From assembly GCA_001872725.1 (NCBI GenBank), contig MNWR01000105.1, positions 574 through 42,462 on the forward strand: a stretch of 41,889 bases of DNA. Reading direction: 5' to 3'. Source of the DNA: Proteobacteria bacterium CG1_02_64_396. Its GTDB lineage: Bacteria; Pseudomonadota; MNWR01; CG1-02-64-396. The notes beneath the pieces were generated by a model, which saw nothing but the letters and a program-made list of their open reading frames with translations, was not told the origin of the DNA and ran no database searches. Positions 1 through 8,297 of this stretch are shown piece by piece. Numbering within the stretch: the first letter of the stretch is position 1; every line of letters begins with the position of its first letter. Both the position numbers and the translations under genes were made by a program.

Positions 1-42
1 CACTCGGCTCGCTACGGACGCTCAAGCCCGACAGACTCCTAG
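1..42. mobile_element. Probable insertion sequence end (left window edge)
   Basis: Bases 21-42 match, in inverted orientation and with one mismatch in 22, the motif at 41795-41816 near the right edge. The shared core reads CTAGGAGTCTGTCGG, then R, then CTTGAG, when read outward from the unique DNA. The same motif pointing outward at both ends is what terminal inverted repeats of two copies of one insertion sequence would look like. No transposase is visible because the element would lie outside the window. The motif also supplies the last codons and the stop of speE. The family is not assigned; this is inference from the repeat alone. Confidence 0.45.
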
Positions 43-972
43 GCTGTGGTCCAGATTAAGCGCGATCTCATCTTCTAAGGCTGGAGAGCCCACGTGGATA
101 ATCTCAGCCGGTTGTTTCAACACTTCACGCACAAAGTTCGGCATTGCAAACACAGCCTTGTGCGTGGCGCCGTTATAATACTGAAGATCTGATAGGGCTC
201 GTTCGGCAATACGCCGATCCACTTCTCCTTCGCTCAGCGCCAAGGGGTCGACATCGTCTGATGCCACCGCCATCGCCCACCAAGTGCCATACAGCGGCAC
301 ATAGACCAAATAGGGGCAGACCACGCGAAACACCGACTCCAAGGTCTTGATGATCCGATTGAAAGTGTTCGGCCTGGATATGGGTGATTCGACATGAAGC
401 GACAACACCCCGCCCGGATTGAGCGTCTGCTTGCATGCCGCATAGAACTCATGGGTATACAGCGCCAGCGATGGGCCGAAAGGATCGGTAAGGTCGAGGA
501 TTACCTGATCGTATCGATCAGAGGTCTGTTCAATATAGGCCTTGCCGTCCATGATGCGAACATCAAGCCGTGGATCTGAAAAAACGCCCCGGTGGATTTC
601 GCCGAGGTATTCTTTGGCCGCCTCGACAACACCACCGTCGAGTTCCGCCATGACCACCTTTTCCATGCAGGCATGCTTAAGAAGCTCTTCGACCGTCCCG
701 CCGTCACCCCCACCCACCACCAGCGCAGACCGGGGCCGGGGGTGGGCAATGGCAGGGACATGAGCGATGTTTTCGTGGTAGAAGAATTCGTCCCGCTCGG
801 AGGTCTGGAAGACCCCATCCAGGCGAAGCAACCGACCAAACATCGGTGTCTCGAATACTTCGAGCGACTGAAACTCGGTTGCGCTTTGCACAATCCGCTT
901 GCCGACACGCAGGAAATAGCCGTAGTTGGGATTGAGCTGCTCTAGGAGGAAGCGCTCGTGCGAGTCGGCCAT
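22..972 (-). CDS. speE: Polyamine aminopropyltransferase (spermidine synthase family)
   Basis: This 316-residue cytosolic enzyme transfers an aminopropyl group from decarboxylated S-adenosylmethionine to a polyamine acceptor. The nucleotide-binding GGGDGG motif is at residues 87-92, followed by the acidic LD pair at 111-112 and MDG at 141-143. The catalytic Asp is D160 in the stretch LDLTDPFGPS. Many spermidine synthases have DSTDP or DSSDP here; the Leu resembles, from memory, thermophile enzymes that accept agmatine or longer amines, so the acceptor is uncertain. The ATG start has an AGGAGA ribosome binding site. It lies 46 bases after speD, the gene for the enzyme that makes its co-substrate, so they form an operon. 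The last residues (LGVCRA) and the stop fall inside the putative insertion sequence end, so the native C-terminus has probably been altered. Confidence 0.93.
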   Translation of the reverse strand: MADSHERFLLEQLNPNYGYFLRVGKRIVQSATEFQSLEVFETPMFGRLLRLDGVFQTSERDEFFYHENIAHVPAIAHPRPRSALVVGGGDGGTVEELLKHACMEKVVMAELDGGVVEAAKEYLGEIHRGVFSDPRLDVRIMDGKAYIEQTSDRYDQVILDLTDPFGPSLALYTHEFYAACKQTLNPGGVLSLHVESPISRPNTFNRIIKTLESVFRVVCPYLVYVPLYGTWWAMAVASDDVDPLALSEGEVDRRIAERALSDLQYYNGATHKAVFAMPNFVREVLKQPAEIIHVGSPALEDEIALNLDHSLGVCRA

Positions 973-1018
973 GCCTTTTCTCTCCTTCTACACCCGGAGG
1001 GCGGCGATTCGACGGTCG

Positions 1019-1417
1019 TTATTCCCGCTCAACGCAGTGAAACTTGGGATTGCCCGGCTGATAGGTTGCGACCAGAGAGTTAAACAACCGGCGCGCTTTG
1101 GCTCTGTTGTCGCTGGTGTAATTGCAGACGTACACATCCAACGTGACGTAACGCTTTTCTGGCCAAGTGTGGATCGACAGGTGCGATTCAGCCAAAACAA
1201 CCACCCCCGTCACACCTCCATCCTCGCCAAATTGATGGAAGTAATTACCAACCACGGTCAATCCCGCCGTCTGGACCTGCTCGACACAAAAATCGCGAAG
1301 GAAGTCGGCATCGAAGAAATAACGGTCTTCACCTTGGCATTCATAGAGATCCCCAATGAGATGAAGACCCACGCTGAGTTGCTCTACCTGGGGAACAGCT
1401 TCCACCGGTTGTGCCAT
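1019..1417 (-). CDS. speD: S-adenosylmethionine decarboxylase proenzyme
   Basis: SpeD decarboxylates S-adenosylmethionine to supply the aminopropyl donor for SpeE. The 132-residue product has the size of the short Thermotoga/Bacillus-type class. The self-processing site is visible as ESHLSIHTWPE: cleavage between E77 and S78 would make the pyruvoyl group from Ser78. H83 and C98 match the conserved catalytic His and Cys. The frame stays open 57 bases upstream to 1474, but the ATG at 1417 has a good GGGGGTGA ribosome binding site and gives the normal length. It is the first gene of the speD-speE operon. A small hairpin (1454-1473) lies in the leader just upstream. Confidence 0.92.
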   Translation of the reverse strand: MAQPVEAVPQVEQLSVGLHLIGDLYECQGEDRYFFDADFLRDFCVEQVQTAGLTVVGNYFHQFGEDGGVTGVVVLAESHLSIHTWPEKRYVTLDVYVCNYTSDNRAKARRLFNSLVATYQPGNPKFHCVERE

Positions 1418-1488
1418 CGTCACCCCCTGATGTCGGGACAGAGCCCACTTACGTGCCGCAAAAATCCGCGGCAACCCACAAAAGAAGA

Positions 1489-1519
1489 AACCCCGCCGGA
1501 GGTAAGCCCGGACGGGGTT
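1489..1519 (-). terminator. Rho-independent terminator of the tRNA cluster
   Basis: On the minus strand, AACCCCG, a CCGG inner stem and CGGGGTT form a hairpin, followed by a T-rich tract (complement of 1481-1490). It lies 13 bases beyond the 3' end of tRNA-Lys and separates the tRNA transcript from speD. Confidence 0.8.
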
Positions 1520-1532
1520 CGTGGCAAGGTAT

Positions 1533-1608
<76 letters not shown>

Positions 1609-1684
1609 ACACCTCGATGACCACCCACTTTAACCGGCTCGTGGCGCCAGAAATAAGTGGGGGCCTATGGATACACGCAATGAA

Positions 1685-1761
1685 TGGGGTGAGTGAAGGG
1701 ACTCGAACCCTCGACAACCGGAGCCACAATCCGGGGCTCTACCAACTGAGCTACACCCACC
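1685..1761 (-). tRNA. tRNA-His (GUG anticodon)
   Basis: Acceptor GTGGGTG pairs with CACTCAC (one G-T pair), anticodon loop TTGTGGC gives GUG. A G at position -1 (base 1761) faces discriminator C73, the tRNA-His identity pair, and CCA is encoded. Third gene of the tRNA cluster. Confidence 0.95.
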
Positions 1762-1781
1762 ATACAACACAACATTTAAAT

Positions 1782-1858
1782 TGGCGCGCCTGGCAGGAAT
1801 CGAACCTGCAACCTACGGCTTAGAAGGCCGTTGCTCTATCCGGTTGAGCTACAGGCGC
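1782..1858 (-). tRNA. tRNA-Arg (UCU anticodon)
   Basis: A 77-base tRNA with acceptor GCGCCTG/CAGGCGC, anticodon loop CTTCTAA (UCU, reading AGA and AGG), T-arm GGTTCGATTCC and encoded CCA. Second gene of the cluster. Confidence 0.95.
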
Positions 1859-1936
1859 TCACATTGCCGGTCGATCACAACGCTTCAAATGCCTCCTGCT
1901 CGGCTTGCAGGCCTGAGGGGACTTTCAAGCCAAGGT

Positions 1937-2013
1937 TGGTCGGGGCGAGAGGATTCGAACCTCCGGCCCTCTGCTCCCAAAGCAGATGCGCTACCAGACT
2001 GCGCTACGCCCCG
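1937..2013 (-). tRNA. tRNA-Pro (UGG anticodon)
   Basis: A 77-base tRNA with acceptor CGGGGCG/CGCCCCG, anticodon loop TTTGGGA (UGG) and encoded CCA. It is the first tRNA after the promoter at 2070-2098. Confidence 0.95.
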
Positions 2014-2069
2014 TCCCATCCGTGAGCCCCCAGACTCGGCTTTTGGGCCGGGATCTCCAGGGGGCGCGA

Positions 2070-2098
2070 ACTATACGGAGCCCCCCCTACCCCGTCAA
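2070..2098 (-). promoter_or_regulatory. Sigma70 promoter of the tRNA cluster
   Basis: On the minus strand a -35 TTGACG (2093-2098) and -10 TATAGT (2070-2075) are separated by exactly 17 bases. The start region just after is very GC-rich (TCGCGCCCCC). Such a discriminator is typical of stable-RNA promoters under stringent control; that regulatory inference follows from known families and has not been tested here. Confidence 0.85.
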
Positions 2099-2117
2099 TA
2101 ATCGTAGCGCCCCTTTT

Positions 2118-3497
2118 TCACCATAAATCCCCCCCCTCCAAACGGAACAGTTCCGTGACTTTGGCGACGTTTTTTGTCGAAGTCACGATCAGCAGGTGAT
2201 CGTCCGCCTGGAGTGTGGTTGCACCTGTAACCGGGATGCTGATTCCTGCCCGCACAATCCCGCCCACCACCGTACCCTTGGGAACCGGCAACGCAGCGAT
2301 GTTGACCCCTTCAAGCGAGGAGCCCGACGAAATCACCCCCTCCAATAGCTCAGCCCGCTCCCGCAGGGTCACCGAAGCAGCAATCAGCCCTTCACGCATC
2401 AACAGCAAAATTTGCGACACCGTGATGAGCCGCGGCGACAAGGGCACATCGACCCCCATCTGGCGGGCCAAGTGCATGTAGGTGGCATTGTTGACCAAGG
2501 CAACGGTCTTGCGAATACCGCTGCGCTTACCAAGCAGCGCCGAGAAAATGTTGATCTCGTCGCGGTCGGTCACCGAGATGAAGAGATCTTTGCCATGGGC
2601 CTCCTCCGCCAAGAGCTTTTCATCCAGCACCGAACCCATGACCACCGTAAAGTCTTCTTCTGAGGCATCTAGGATTGCACGGGCCCGCTCCTCATCGAGT
2701 TCAACCAACGTCACCCGGACCCCCTGTTCGCGGCATTGTTGGGCTAACTTAGCCCCAACCTGCCCTCCACCTGCGATCAGAACCGAACGGGCCGCGTGTT
2801 CCGGTTTGCCCATCAAACCCATGGCGCGTGGAAGTTGATCAACTGGACAGATGAAATAGACCTCGTCGTCGTCCTGGAGCACTGTGCGCCCCGTGGGCAT
2901 CTCGATCTCTTCGCCCCGAAAAACCGCCACAACCGTGAATGGAAGCTCTCCCAGCAAGGCGGGCAGGTCGCGCAGCGCATGGCCCAAAATGTAGGCGCCG
3001 ACATTCAGTCGCACCCCGATCAATGCCAGAAGACCATCCGCCAGGTACTGCACCTCGAAGGCGCCGGGGGTCATCACCAAACGCATGATCGCCTGGACGA
3101 CCTCCCGTTCGGGGGAAATCGCCAAATCCACAATTCCGGCGCCATCGCGCCCGAAGAGCTCGTCGGCGAATTCGAGCAACTCGTCGGTTTCCAACCGCGC
3201 CACCGTCGTTGGTGTATGAAAAATAGCCCGAGCCAACCGACAGGCGACCAAATTGACCGCCTCGTTGTCGGTCACCGCAATGACCGTCTCCATCTCGTGA
3301 GCGCCTGCCCGCTCCAAAACACTGGGCCGCAGCACATCACCCGCCACCGTGGCAACATCGGCTTTTTCGGCCAGATCGGCACACAACGCCTTATTGCGAT
3401 CGACCACCGTGACCATGATGTCGCGATTGCGCGAGAGCGACAGCGCCAAATTGGCACCAACTTCACCCGCCCCAAGAATCAGGATGCGTTTTTCCAC
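2118..3497 (-). CDS. trkA: Trk potassium uptake regulatory subunit TrkA
   Basis: TrkA is the peripheral NAD-binding gating subunit of Trk/Ktr potassium channels, on the cytoplasmic face of the inner membrane. The 459 residues hold two tandem RCK units, the normal bacterial layout. Each has an N-terminal Rossmann domain (GAGEVG at 9-14 with D33 after strand 2; GGGQVG at 243-248) and a C-terminal TrkA-C domain near residues 140-220 and 375-455. The start is GTG at 3497, supported by GGAGG five bases upstream. No trkH or trkG gene is in the window. The gene diverges from ubiX with only 71 bases between them, so both promoters must share that space. No terminator hairpin is evident before the tRNA promoter downstream. 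Confidence 0.95.
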   Translation of the reverse strand: MEKRILILGAGEVGANLALSLSRNRDIMVTVVDRNKALCADLAEKADVATVAGDVLRPSVLERAGAHEMETVIAVTDNEAVNLVACRLARAIFHTPTTVARLETDELLEFADELFGRDGAGIVDLAISPEREVVQAIMRLVMTPGAFEVQYLADGLLALIGVRLNVGAYILGHALRDLPALLGELPFTVVAVFRGEEIEMPTGRTVLQDDDEVYFICPVDQLPRAMGLMGKPEHAARSVLIAGGGQVGAKLAQQCREQGVRVTLVELDEERARAILDASEEDFTVVMGSVLDEKLLAEEAHGKDLFISVTDRDEINIFSALLGKRSGIRKTVALVNNATYMHLARQMGVDVPLSPRLITVSQILLLMREGLIAASVTLRERAELLEGVISSGSSLEGVNIAALPVPKGTVVGGIVRAGISIPVTGATTLQADDHLLIVTSTKNVAKVTELFRLEGGDLW

Positions 3498-3568
3498 CTA
3501 CCCCTCCAAGGTTGCATGAGACGGGACGGTCAGTGGCCGCCCTTCGTCGCTTTGACTACCATCTACCC

Positions 3569-4186
3569 ATGAACCCACAAACTCATCCCATCGTTCTGGC
3601 CGTGACTGGAGCTTCCGGCGCCCCATATGCGGTACGCCTGCTTGAGACCCTGATTCGCCAGGATATTCCTGTATCGCTGCTGCTCTCGGACGCGGCTCGC
3701 GTGGTCTTGAAAACCGAATGCGATTGGGTGCTTCCCGATGATCCGGCTGGCACATCCCAAGCGCTTCAATCGCGCTGGGCAGAACGGGCAACCCTTATTA
3801 CCCCCTACGGATTACGGGATTGGTTCGCCCCTCCCGCATCGGGCTCCGCCCCCTCTCGGGGAATGGTGGTCTGCCCATGCTCGATGGGAACCCTGTCGGC
3901 CATCGCCCACGGAGCCTCCGACACCTTGATCGAACGGGCCGCGGATGTGCATATTAAGGAAAAACGCCCTTTGATCCTCGTGCCCCGTGAGACCCCCCTT
4001 TCGCCCATCCATTTGGGCAACATGCTACGCCTCGCGGAGCTGGGGGTTCGCATAGTGCCCGCGATGCCAGGATTCTACCATCACCCCCAAGGGATCGACG
4101 ATTTGATCAACTTTGTTGTCGCCCGAATTCTGCAATCGCTGGCGCTCCCCCAAACCTTGGTTCCAGCCTGGGGCGAACCGTCGTGA
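3569..4186 (+). CDS. ubiX: Flavin prenyltransferase UbiX
   Basis: UbiX attaches a dimethylallyl unit to FMN, making the prenylated flavin needed by UbiD decarboxylases, for example in ubiquinone synthesis. The 205-residue product shows the FMN-binding start VTGASGAPYAVRLLE (12-26), the CSMGTLSAIAHG segment (104-115), RETPLSPIHLGNML (140-153) and MPGFYHHP (166-173), all characteristic of the family. The ATG at 3569 gives normal length, but no clear ribosome binding site precedes it; a TTG at 3512 would add 19 unlikely residues. First gene of a four-gene plus-strand operon; its stop overlaps the next start as GTGA. No ubiD is in this window. Confidence 0.94.
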   Translation: MNPQTHPIVLAVTGASGAPYAVRLLETLIRQDIPVSLLLSDAARVVLKTECDWVLPDDPAGTSQALQSRWAERATLITPYGLRDWFAPPASGSAPSRGMVVCPCSMGTLSAIAHGASDTLIERAADVHIKEKRPLILVPRETPLSPIHLGNMLRLAELGVRIVPAMPGFYHHPQGIDDLINFVVARILQSLALPQTLVPAWGEPS

Positions 4187-5313
4187 ATATCGCCTTGGGT
4201 ATGATTCCCCATTCGCTCCGTTTGCTCGGATTGTTTCTGACCATGTTCTGGACGCCTTTTACGGCTTGGAGCGCCGACGGCGGTTTAACGGTTGGCCACG
4301 CCACCGCTGAAATCGAATTGGGCAACAGTTCCGATCCCCAAAAGGAGGCGTTTGAGGCGGCCATCCGGGCCGGCTTTTTGCAGGTTGTCCACCGCTTTGC
4401 CCCCCGCTATCGCTGGAGCGATCTTGACACCAAAATCGCCCGCATCGCCCCGGCCCCATTGGTGAAAAACCTCTATCCTCGAACCGTGGAATGGCGCCCA
4501 AAAACCCTTTTTGTCGATCTGGCCATTCAATTTCATCCCCAGAAATTGGCCGAGGCTCTAGGATCGATCGGTTACTTGGTCTTCCCCCCGTTTCCCCATC
4601 TCAATATGGCCTTGCTCATTCAAGAGCCGTTCCGCTCCCTCACCCCAGACCCCCTTCACCCCGTCGAACCATCCCCCCCCACGAAACCCCTTCCTGCGAT
4701 GTTGAGCGACCTGAGCAAGGAGCACGGGTGGCCTACAACGACGATTCCGTTGGCATTTTCTGATTTTTCAATCGAACCGCCGACCCCCGAATGGTTAGAG
4801 GCGTTGTTGGTTCCAAGGATTCGCACCGGGGAGTTGGGCTGGGTTGTTGTCGGAACCACAGTAGAGTCCCGCAATGGCCCCCTTTTTACCGGTTGGTCAG
4901 GCTGGATAGACCAAGACGGGCAGGGAGAAGTCCACTCCTTGGATCAACTGGTGGGCGAAGGGGGCGTAGAGGCATTGGTACAAGAGCAGTTCAACGAATT
5001 GCTGGATCGTTGGTTGGAACTCAAGGGCAGTCAGGGGCAAGTGCGTTATTCGAGGCTGCTTCTGGTTCGCGGATTCGACGATATCTCAACTGTCTATCGC
5101 ATGACCGCGCAGCTGCGCCGCCTGCCCCAGGTCGACGACTGCCGCTTTTTACGGTACGACGACGAGGGGTTGACCCTGACCATCGACGCCCACGGTCCGG
5201 CCATCGACCTTCCTCGCGCCCTCGAACGGCTGGGGTTTGGACGACCTGAGGATGAAACCGACCGGCTCGCCATCAACCATTTGCGCTCCAGCCCCGTCAT
5301 CGAGGAACGGTGA
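4183..5313 (+). CDS. DUF2066-like exported protein
   Basis: A 376-residue protein of unknown function. An N-terminal hydrophobic stretch ending in FTAWSADG (to about residue 32) looks like a cleavable signal, so it probably acts in the periplasm. The early segment (AFEAAIRAGFLQVVHRFAPR) and the position just upstream of a phosphatidyltransferase and Hda match the DUF2066 family, whose genes often precede hda in gammaproteobacteria; I make this call from pattern and context. The GTG start overlaps the ubiX stop by four bases (GTGA); an in-frame ATG 18 bases later is an alternative and would keep the signal. The middle is rich in Pro. The stop overlaps the next gene, again as GTGA. Confidence 0.7.
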   Translation: MNIALGMIPHSLRLLGLFLTMFWTPFTAWSADGGLTVGHATAEIELGNSSDPQKEAFEAAIRAGFLQVVHRFAPRYRWSDLDTKIARIAPAPLVKNLYPRTVEWRPKTLFVDLAIQFHPQKLAEALGSIGYLVFPPFPHLNMALLIQEPFRSLTPDPLHPVEPSPPTKPLPAMLSDLSKEHGWPTTTIPLAFSDFSIEPPTPEWLEALLVPRIRTGELGWVVVGTTVESRNGPLFTGWSGWIDQDGQGEVHSLDQLVGEGGVEALVQEQFNELLDRWLELKGSQGQVRYSRLLLVRGFDDISTVYRMTAQLRRLPQVDDCRFLRYDDEGLTLTIDAHGPAIDLPRALERLGFGRPEDETDRLAINHLRSSPVIEER

Positions 5314-5888
5314 ATCCCTCCCCCTATCGCCACATCCCCAACACCTTGACCCTGCTTCGGATCGCGATGGTCCCCTGGCTGGGCTGGACCCTCTGGAAGG
5401 GCGAGTGGAGTTGGGCGCTGGGGATCCTGCTGGCCGCTGGCCTGAGCGATGCCCTCGACGGTTATTTGGCCCGGCGCTTTCACTGGCGCTCCCGGTTTGG
5501 TGCGGCGCTGGATCCATTGGCCGACAAATTGATGCTGATGACCGCCTTCGCCACCCTGGCCGCCAATGGCGCCGCACCCACGTGGCTGGCGTTTCTGGTG
5601 TTATGGCGCGACGGATTGATCCTTTACGGCGTTGTGCATTTTTTCCTTACCCGCGGTCCATTGCCGATGCGACCGACCTTGCTGGGCAAAACCACTACCG
5701 CAGCCCAGATCTTCTACGGGGTCTGCCTGATTATTCTCAATTGGTTGGGCATGGTGGCGCTGAGTCAAAACCCGATCTTGATTGCCCCGATTGTGGCGCT
5801 GACCATCTTTTCAGGGCTGGATTACATCCGCATCTGGTGGGGCGACATGCAGGCGGTCCCGCCGCGCCGTGTCCGCCCCCAGGTTTAA
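5310..5888 (+). CDS. pgsA: CDP-alcohol phosphatidyltransferase (PgsA-like)
   Basis: An integral inner-membrane enzyme of 192 residues. It carries the complete CDP-alcohol phosphotransferase signature D47-x2-D50-G51-x2-A54-R55-x8-G64-x3-D68-x3-D72, whose aspartates bind metal and the CDP-diacylglycerol headgroup. Around it are five or six hydrophobic segments. Size and signature fit phosphatidylglycerophosphate synthase (CDP-diacylglycerol plus glycerol-3-phosphate to PGP), but the acceptor alcohol cannot be read from the motif, so a cardiolipin- or other-alcohol-type relative is possible. The GTG start has GAGGAACG just upstream and overlaps the stop of the previous gene by four bases, so expression is probably coupled. 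Confidence 0.82.
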   Translation: MNPSPYRHIPNTLTLLRIAMVPWLGWTLWKGEWSWALGILLAAGLSDALDGYLARRFHWRSRFGAALDPLADKLMLMTAFATLAANGAAPTWLAFLVLWRDGLILYGVVHFFLTRGPLPMRPTLLGKTTTAAQIFYGVCLIILNWLGMVALSQNPILIAPIVALTIFSGLDYIRIWWGDMQAVPPRRVRPQV

Positions 5889-5891
5889 ACT

Positions 5892-6602
5892 ATGGCCCAA
5901 CCGACCCTTGACATCCTGGGACGTGCTCCGCGGCGCTTCGAGAGTTTTTTGGCCTCCTCCCACAACCGAAACACCGTCGCCTTTTTGGAACGCTTGGCCC
6001 GAGGGCAAGAACGGATGCCGCTCCATTCCCTGGGCATCGTCGGACCGGCCGGCAGCGGCAAGAGCCATTTGCTTGAAGCCTTCGCTGCGGTGCGCGGGGT
6101 CGAGGTCACCCGACCGGAGCAGGTCCCCTCCCCGGTTGACGAGGCCTTTGAGCCGTTTGTGTTTCACCACCTAACGGCGGGCAGCGTCGTGTTGGACGAT
6201 GTGCAGCGGTTGAATACGACAGCGCAGGAGGGAATGGTCCACCTGTATAACCGTCTGAAGAACCAAGGGGGGATGCTGCTGTATGCCAGCAGCGGCAGTA
6301 TTTTGGAGCTGGATCTGCTTCCCGACCTACGTTCTCGGCTTTTGTGGGGACCGGTTTTGCCGCTGTTCGAGCCGGAGGAGGAGGAGCAGCTGGCCATTGC
6401 GGCGCAGCTCGCCCAAGAGCGAGGGTTCAACCTACCAGAGGGAAGTGAGCGTTGGCTTACCGAACAGGGTCCACGGCGCATCGGCGAATTGATCGCCCTG
6501 ATGGATGATCTGCACCGGGGCTCGTTGACGCTGCGCCGTCCCATCACGCTGGTGCTACTGCGGCAACAATGGCGGGCGATGCACCCCTCCCTTCACGACT
6601 GA
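5892..6602 (+). CDS. hda: DnaA-related regulatory ATPase (Hda-like)
   Basis: A 236-residue AAA+ protein related to DnaA domain III. Walker A GPAGSGKS is at 51-58 and Walker B VVLDDVQ near 99-105. The N-terminal segment (FESFLASSHN) matches the DnaA/Hda start. It lacks the DnaA helix-turn-helix DNA-binding domain, so it is Hda-like: in E. coli Hda works with the DNA clamp to stimulate ATP hydrolysis by DnaA and limit re-initiation. No clear clamp-binding motif is obvious near the N-terminus (QPTLDIL is a weak candidate), so the regulatory role is inferred. Last gene of the ubiX operon; it converges on aroB with two bases between the stop codons and no hairpin terminator. Confidence 0.82.
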   Translation: MAQPTLDILGRAPRRFESFLASSHNRNTVAFLERLARGQERMPLHSLGIVGPAGSGKSHLLEAFAAVRGVEVTRPEQVPSPVDEAFEPFVFHHLTAGSVVLDDVQRLNTTAQEGMVHLYNRLKNQGGMLLYASSGSILELDLLPDLRSRLLWGPVLPLFEPEEEEQLAIAAQLAQERGFNLPEGSERWLTEQGPRRIGELIALMDDLHRGSLTLRRPITLVLLRQQWRAMHPSLHD

Positions 6603-6604
6603 CG

Positions 6605-7708
6605 TTACTCCGAAGCGCCCAAGGCTATCAGCGCCGAAATCACCTCCTCGGTGGCAACATCGTCGGCGATCACCCCTTGGCCGATCCCCTTGAGCAAAAT
6701 CCAGCGTGCCTTCCCGCCGATCCATTTTTTGTCGCGCCCCATCGCCTTCAGGTATTCGTCCACACTGAACGAAGGCAGGTCAACCGGCAGATTCAAACGC
6801 CGTAGTAGAGGTGCGATTCGACTGTAATCGGCATCGGGTAACCAACCCCGATTGCGAGAAATCAACGCCGCCACACAGTGACCAATAGCTACCGCCTCCC
6901 CATGCCGGAATTGGCAGTATCCGGTCAAGGCCTCCACGGCGTGCCCTGCCGTATGGCCCATATTCAAAAGCGCCCGAACCCCCCCTTCGCGCTCGTCTTC
7001 GCCAACCACCTCGGCCTTGATCCGGCAAGAATCGGCCACGATGCGGGCCATCATTTCGGGATCAAGGGCGGCAATGGCCTCGACGTGGTTTTCAAGCAGA
7101 TCGAACAATGCCGGATCGCGAATCAATCCGTATTTGACCACTTCGGCCAAACCGGCGGACCGCTCCCGGGGCTCCAGAGTCTGGAACACCTCCAAATCGG
7201 CCCAAACCAAAACGGGTTGATAAAACGCACCGATCAGATTTTTGCCCAGGGGATGGTTCACCCCGGTTTTGCCCCCCACCGATGAGTCAACCGCCGCCAA
7301 AATGGTGGTCGGCACCTGCACGAATGGAACACCTCGGTAATACGTCGCCGCGACAAAGCCGGTGATGTCTCCGACGACCCCCCCGCCCAATGCCACCAAT
7401 AAGGTCTGGCGATCAGCTCGAAAACGTTCGAGCAATTGATCGTAAATCTCGGAGACCGTCCCCAAGTGTTTAACAGTCTCGCCATCGTCGATGGTGACCG
7501 TCCCCACCTGAAAACCGGCCCGACTCAGACTTGCCTCCACTCGAGCGCCATAGAGGGGGCCAACCACCGCGTTGGTGACGACAACCGCCTTGCGACCGGC
7601 GTGTTGAGCCGCCAATCGCGCCCCCAGCCCGTCGAGGTGGTGCTGGCCAATGACGATGTCGTAGGCTCGTTCGCCCAGAGAAAGATGGACTACCGTGGGA
7701 GCGTTCAT
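6605..7708 (-). CDS. aroB: 3-dehydroquinate synthase
   Basis: Second enzyme of the shikimate pathway: converts DAHP to 3-dehydroquinate using NAD and a divalent metal, in the cytosol. The 367-residue product has the NAD-binding GGGVVGD (108-114), the long signature PTTILAAVDSSVGGKTGVN (133-151), EVVKYG near 189 (a metal ligand Glu in the family) and NMGHTAGHAVEA with the metal-binding His. The ATG at 7708 is chosen; a TTG nine bases upstream is open but has no better ribosome site. It is the last gene of the long minus-strand array. In many proteobacteria aroB directly follows aroK; here two membrane-protein genes separate them. Confidence 0.95.
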   Translation of the reverse strand: MNAPTVVHLSLGERAYDIVIGQHHLDGLGARLAAQHAGRKAVVVTNAVVGPLYGARVEASLSRAGFQVGTVTIDDGETVKHLGTVSEIYDQLLERFRADRQTLLVALGGGVVGDITGFVAATYYRGVPFVQVPTTILAAVDSSVGGKTGVNHPLGKNLIGAFYQPVLVWADLEVFQTLEPRERSAGLAEVVKYGLIRDPALFDLLENHVEAIAALDPEMMARIVADSCRIKAEVVGEDEREGGVRALLNMGHTAGHAVEALTGYCQFRHGEAVAIGHCVAALISRNRGWLPDADYSRIAPLLRRLNLPVDLPSFSVDEYLKAMGRDKKWIGGKARWILLKGIGQGVIADDVATEEVISALIALGASE

Positions 7709-7730
7709 GGGGAGCAACGATCTCGCAGAT

Positions 7731-8297
7731 TTAAGAAGAGGGGGAGGGATAACGCCGGCCGATCCACAGGATCAACGGCGCCATCAGCAACGCCGAAACG
7801 GCAGGCGTCACCAGGATGAAATCGCGTCCGATCAAGGTAAAAGCCACAAAGGTGGTCACAATCCCGGTCACGAAGCCGTTATTCTCCCAGAAGAAGAGCC
7901 ACTTGGCCCGCATCACGTGTTGCCGTGCCCGGAAGAAGAGCCCCGCGTAAAGCCCCGATCCCACAATCAGCAGACAAAGCACCGGCATCAACCAACCCTG
8001 AAACTGGAAGGTACTTAAGAGTGCGGCCCCCAGGTAATAGGACGCTGTTCCGCCCAGCAAAACCCAAACCTCAAGATCCTCACCCTTGCGCCAGGCTAGG
8101 CCAAGCACGCTGCCCACCAACCAGGCAACGGTGACCGTTAAATAGGTGGTGTAGGCGCTGGAGAGGTAGAACTCCACCGTGAAGAAAAAACTGAATTGAA
8201 GCACGGCGAACATCCAACCGATCCCGAAGAAGATCGCCGCCGCACCAAATCCAGCCCCGCTACGGGGGGGGTGAACAACTGCCGCTGAATCACTCAT
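7731..8297 (-). CDS. Small polytopic membrane protein of unknown function
   Basis: A 188-residue protein with about six hydrophobic segments and few polar stretches, so an integral inner-membrane protein; I do not recognise the family. Its ATG overlaps the TGA of the preceding spermidine-synthase-like gene (ATGA), so the two are translationally coupled and probably work together. Some larger membrane-bound spermidine-synthase-like proteins have more membrane helices than its partner; one idea is that this gene carries a second membrane half as a separate protein. That is speculation. A run of Pro/Ser ends the protein. It sits between aroK and aroB without any evident shikimate function. Confidence 0.7.
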   Translation of the reverse strand: MSDSAAVVHPPRSGAGFGAAAIFFGIGWMFAVLQFSFFFTVEFYLSSAYTTYLTVTVAWLVGSVLGLAWRKGEDLEVWVLLGGTASYYLGAALLSTFQFQGWLMPVLCLLIVGSGLYAGLFFRARQHVMRAKWLFFWENNGFVTGIVTTFVAFTLIGRDFILVTPAVSALLMAPLILWIGRRYPSPSS

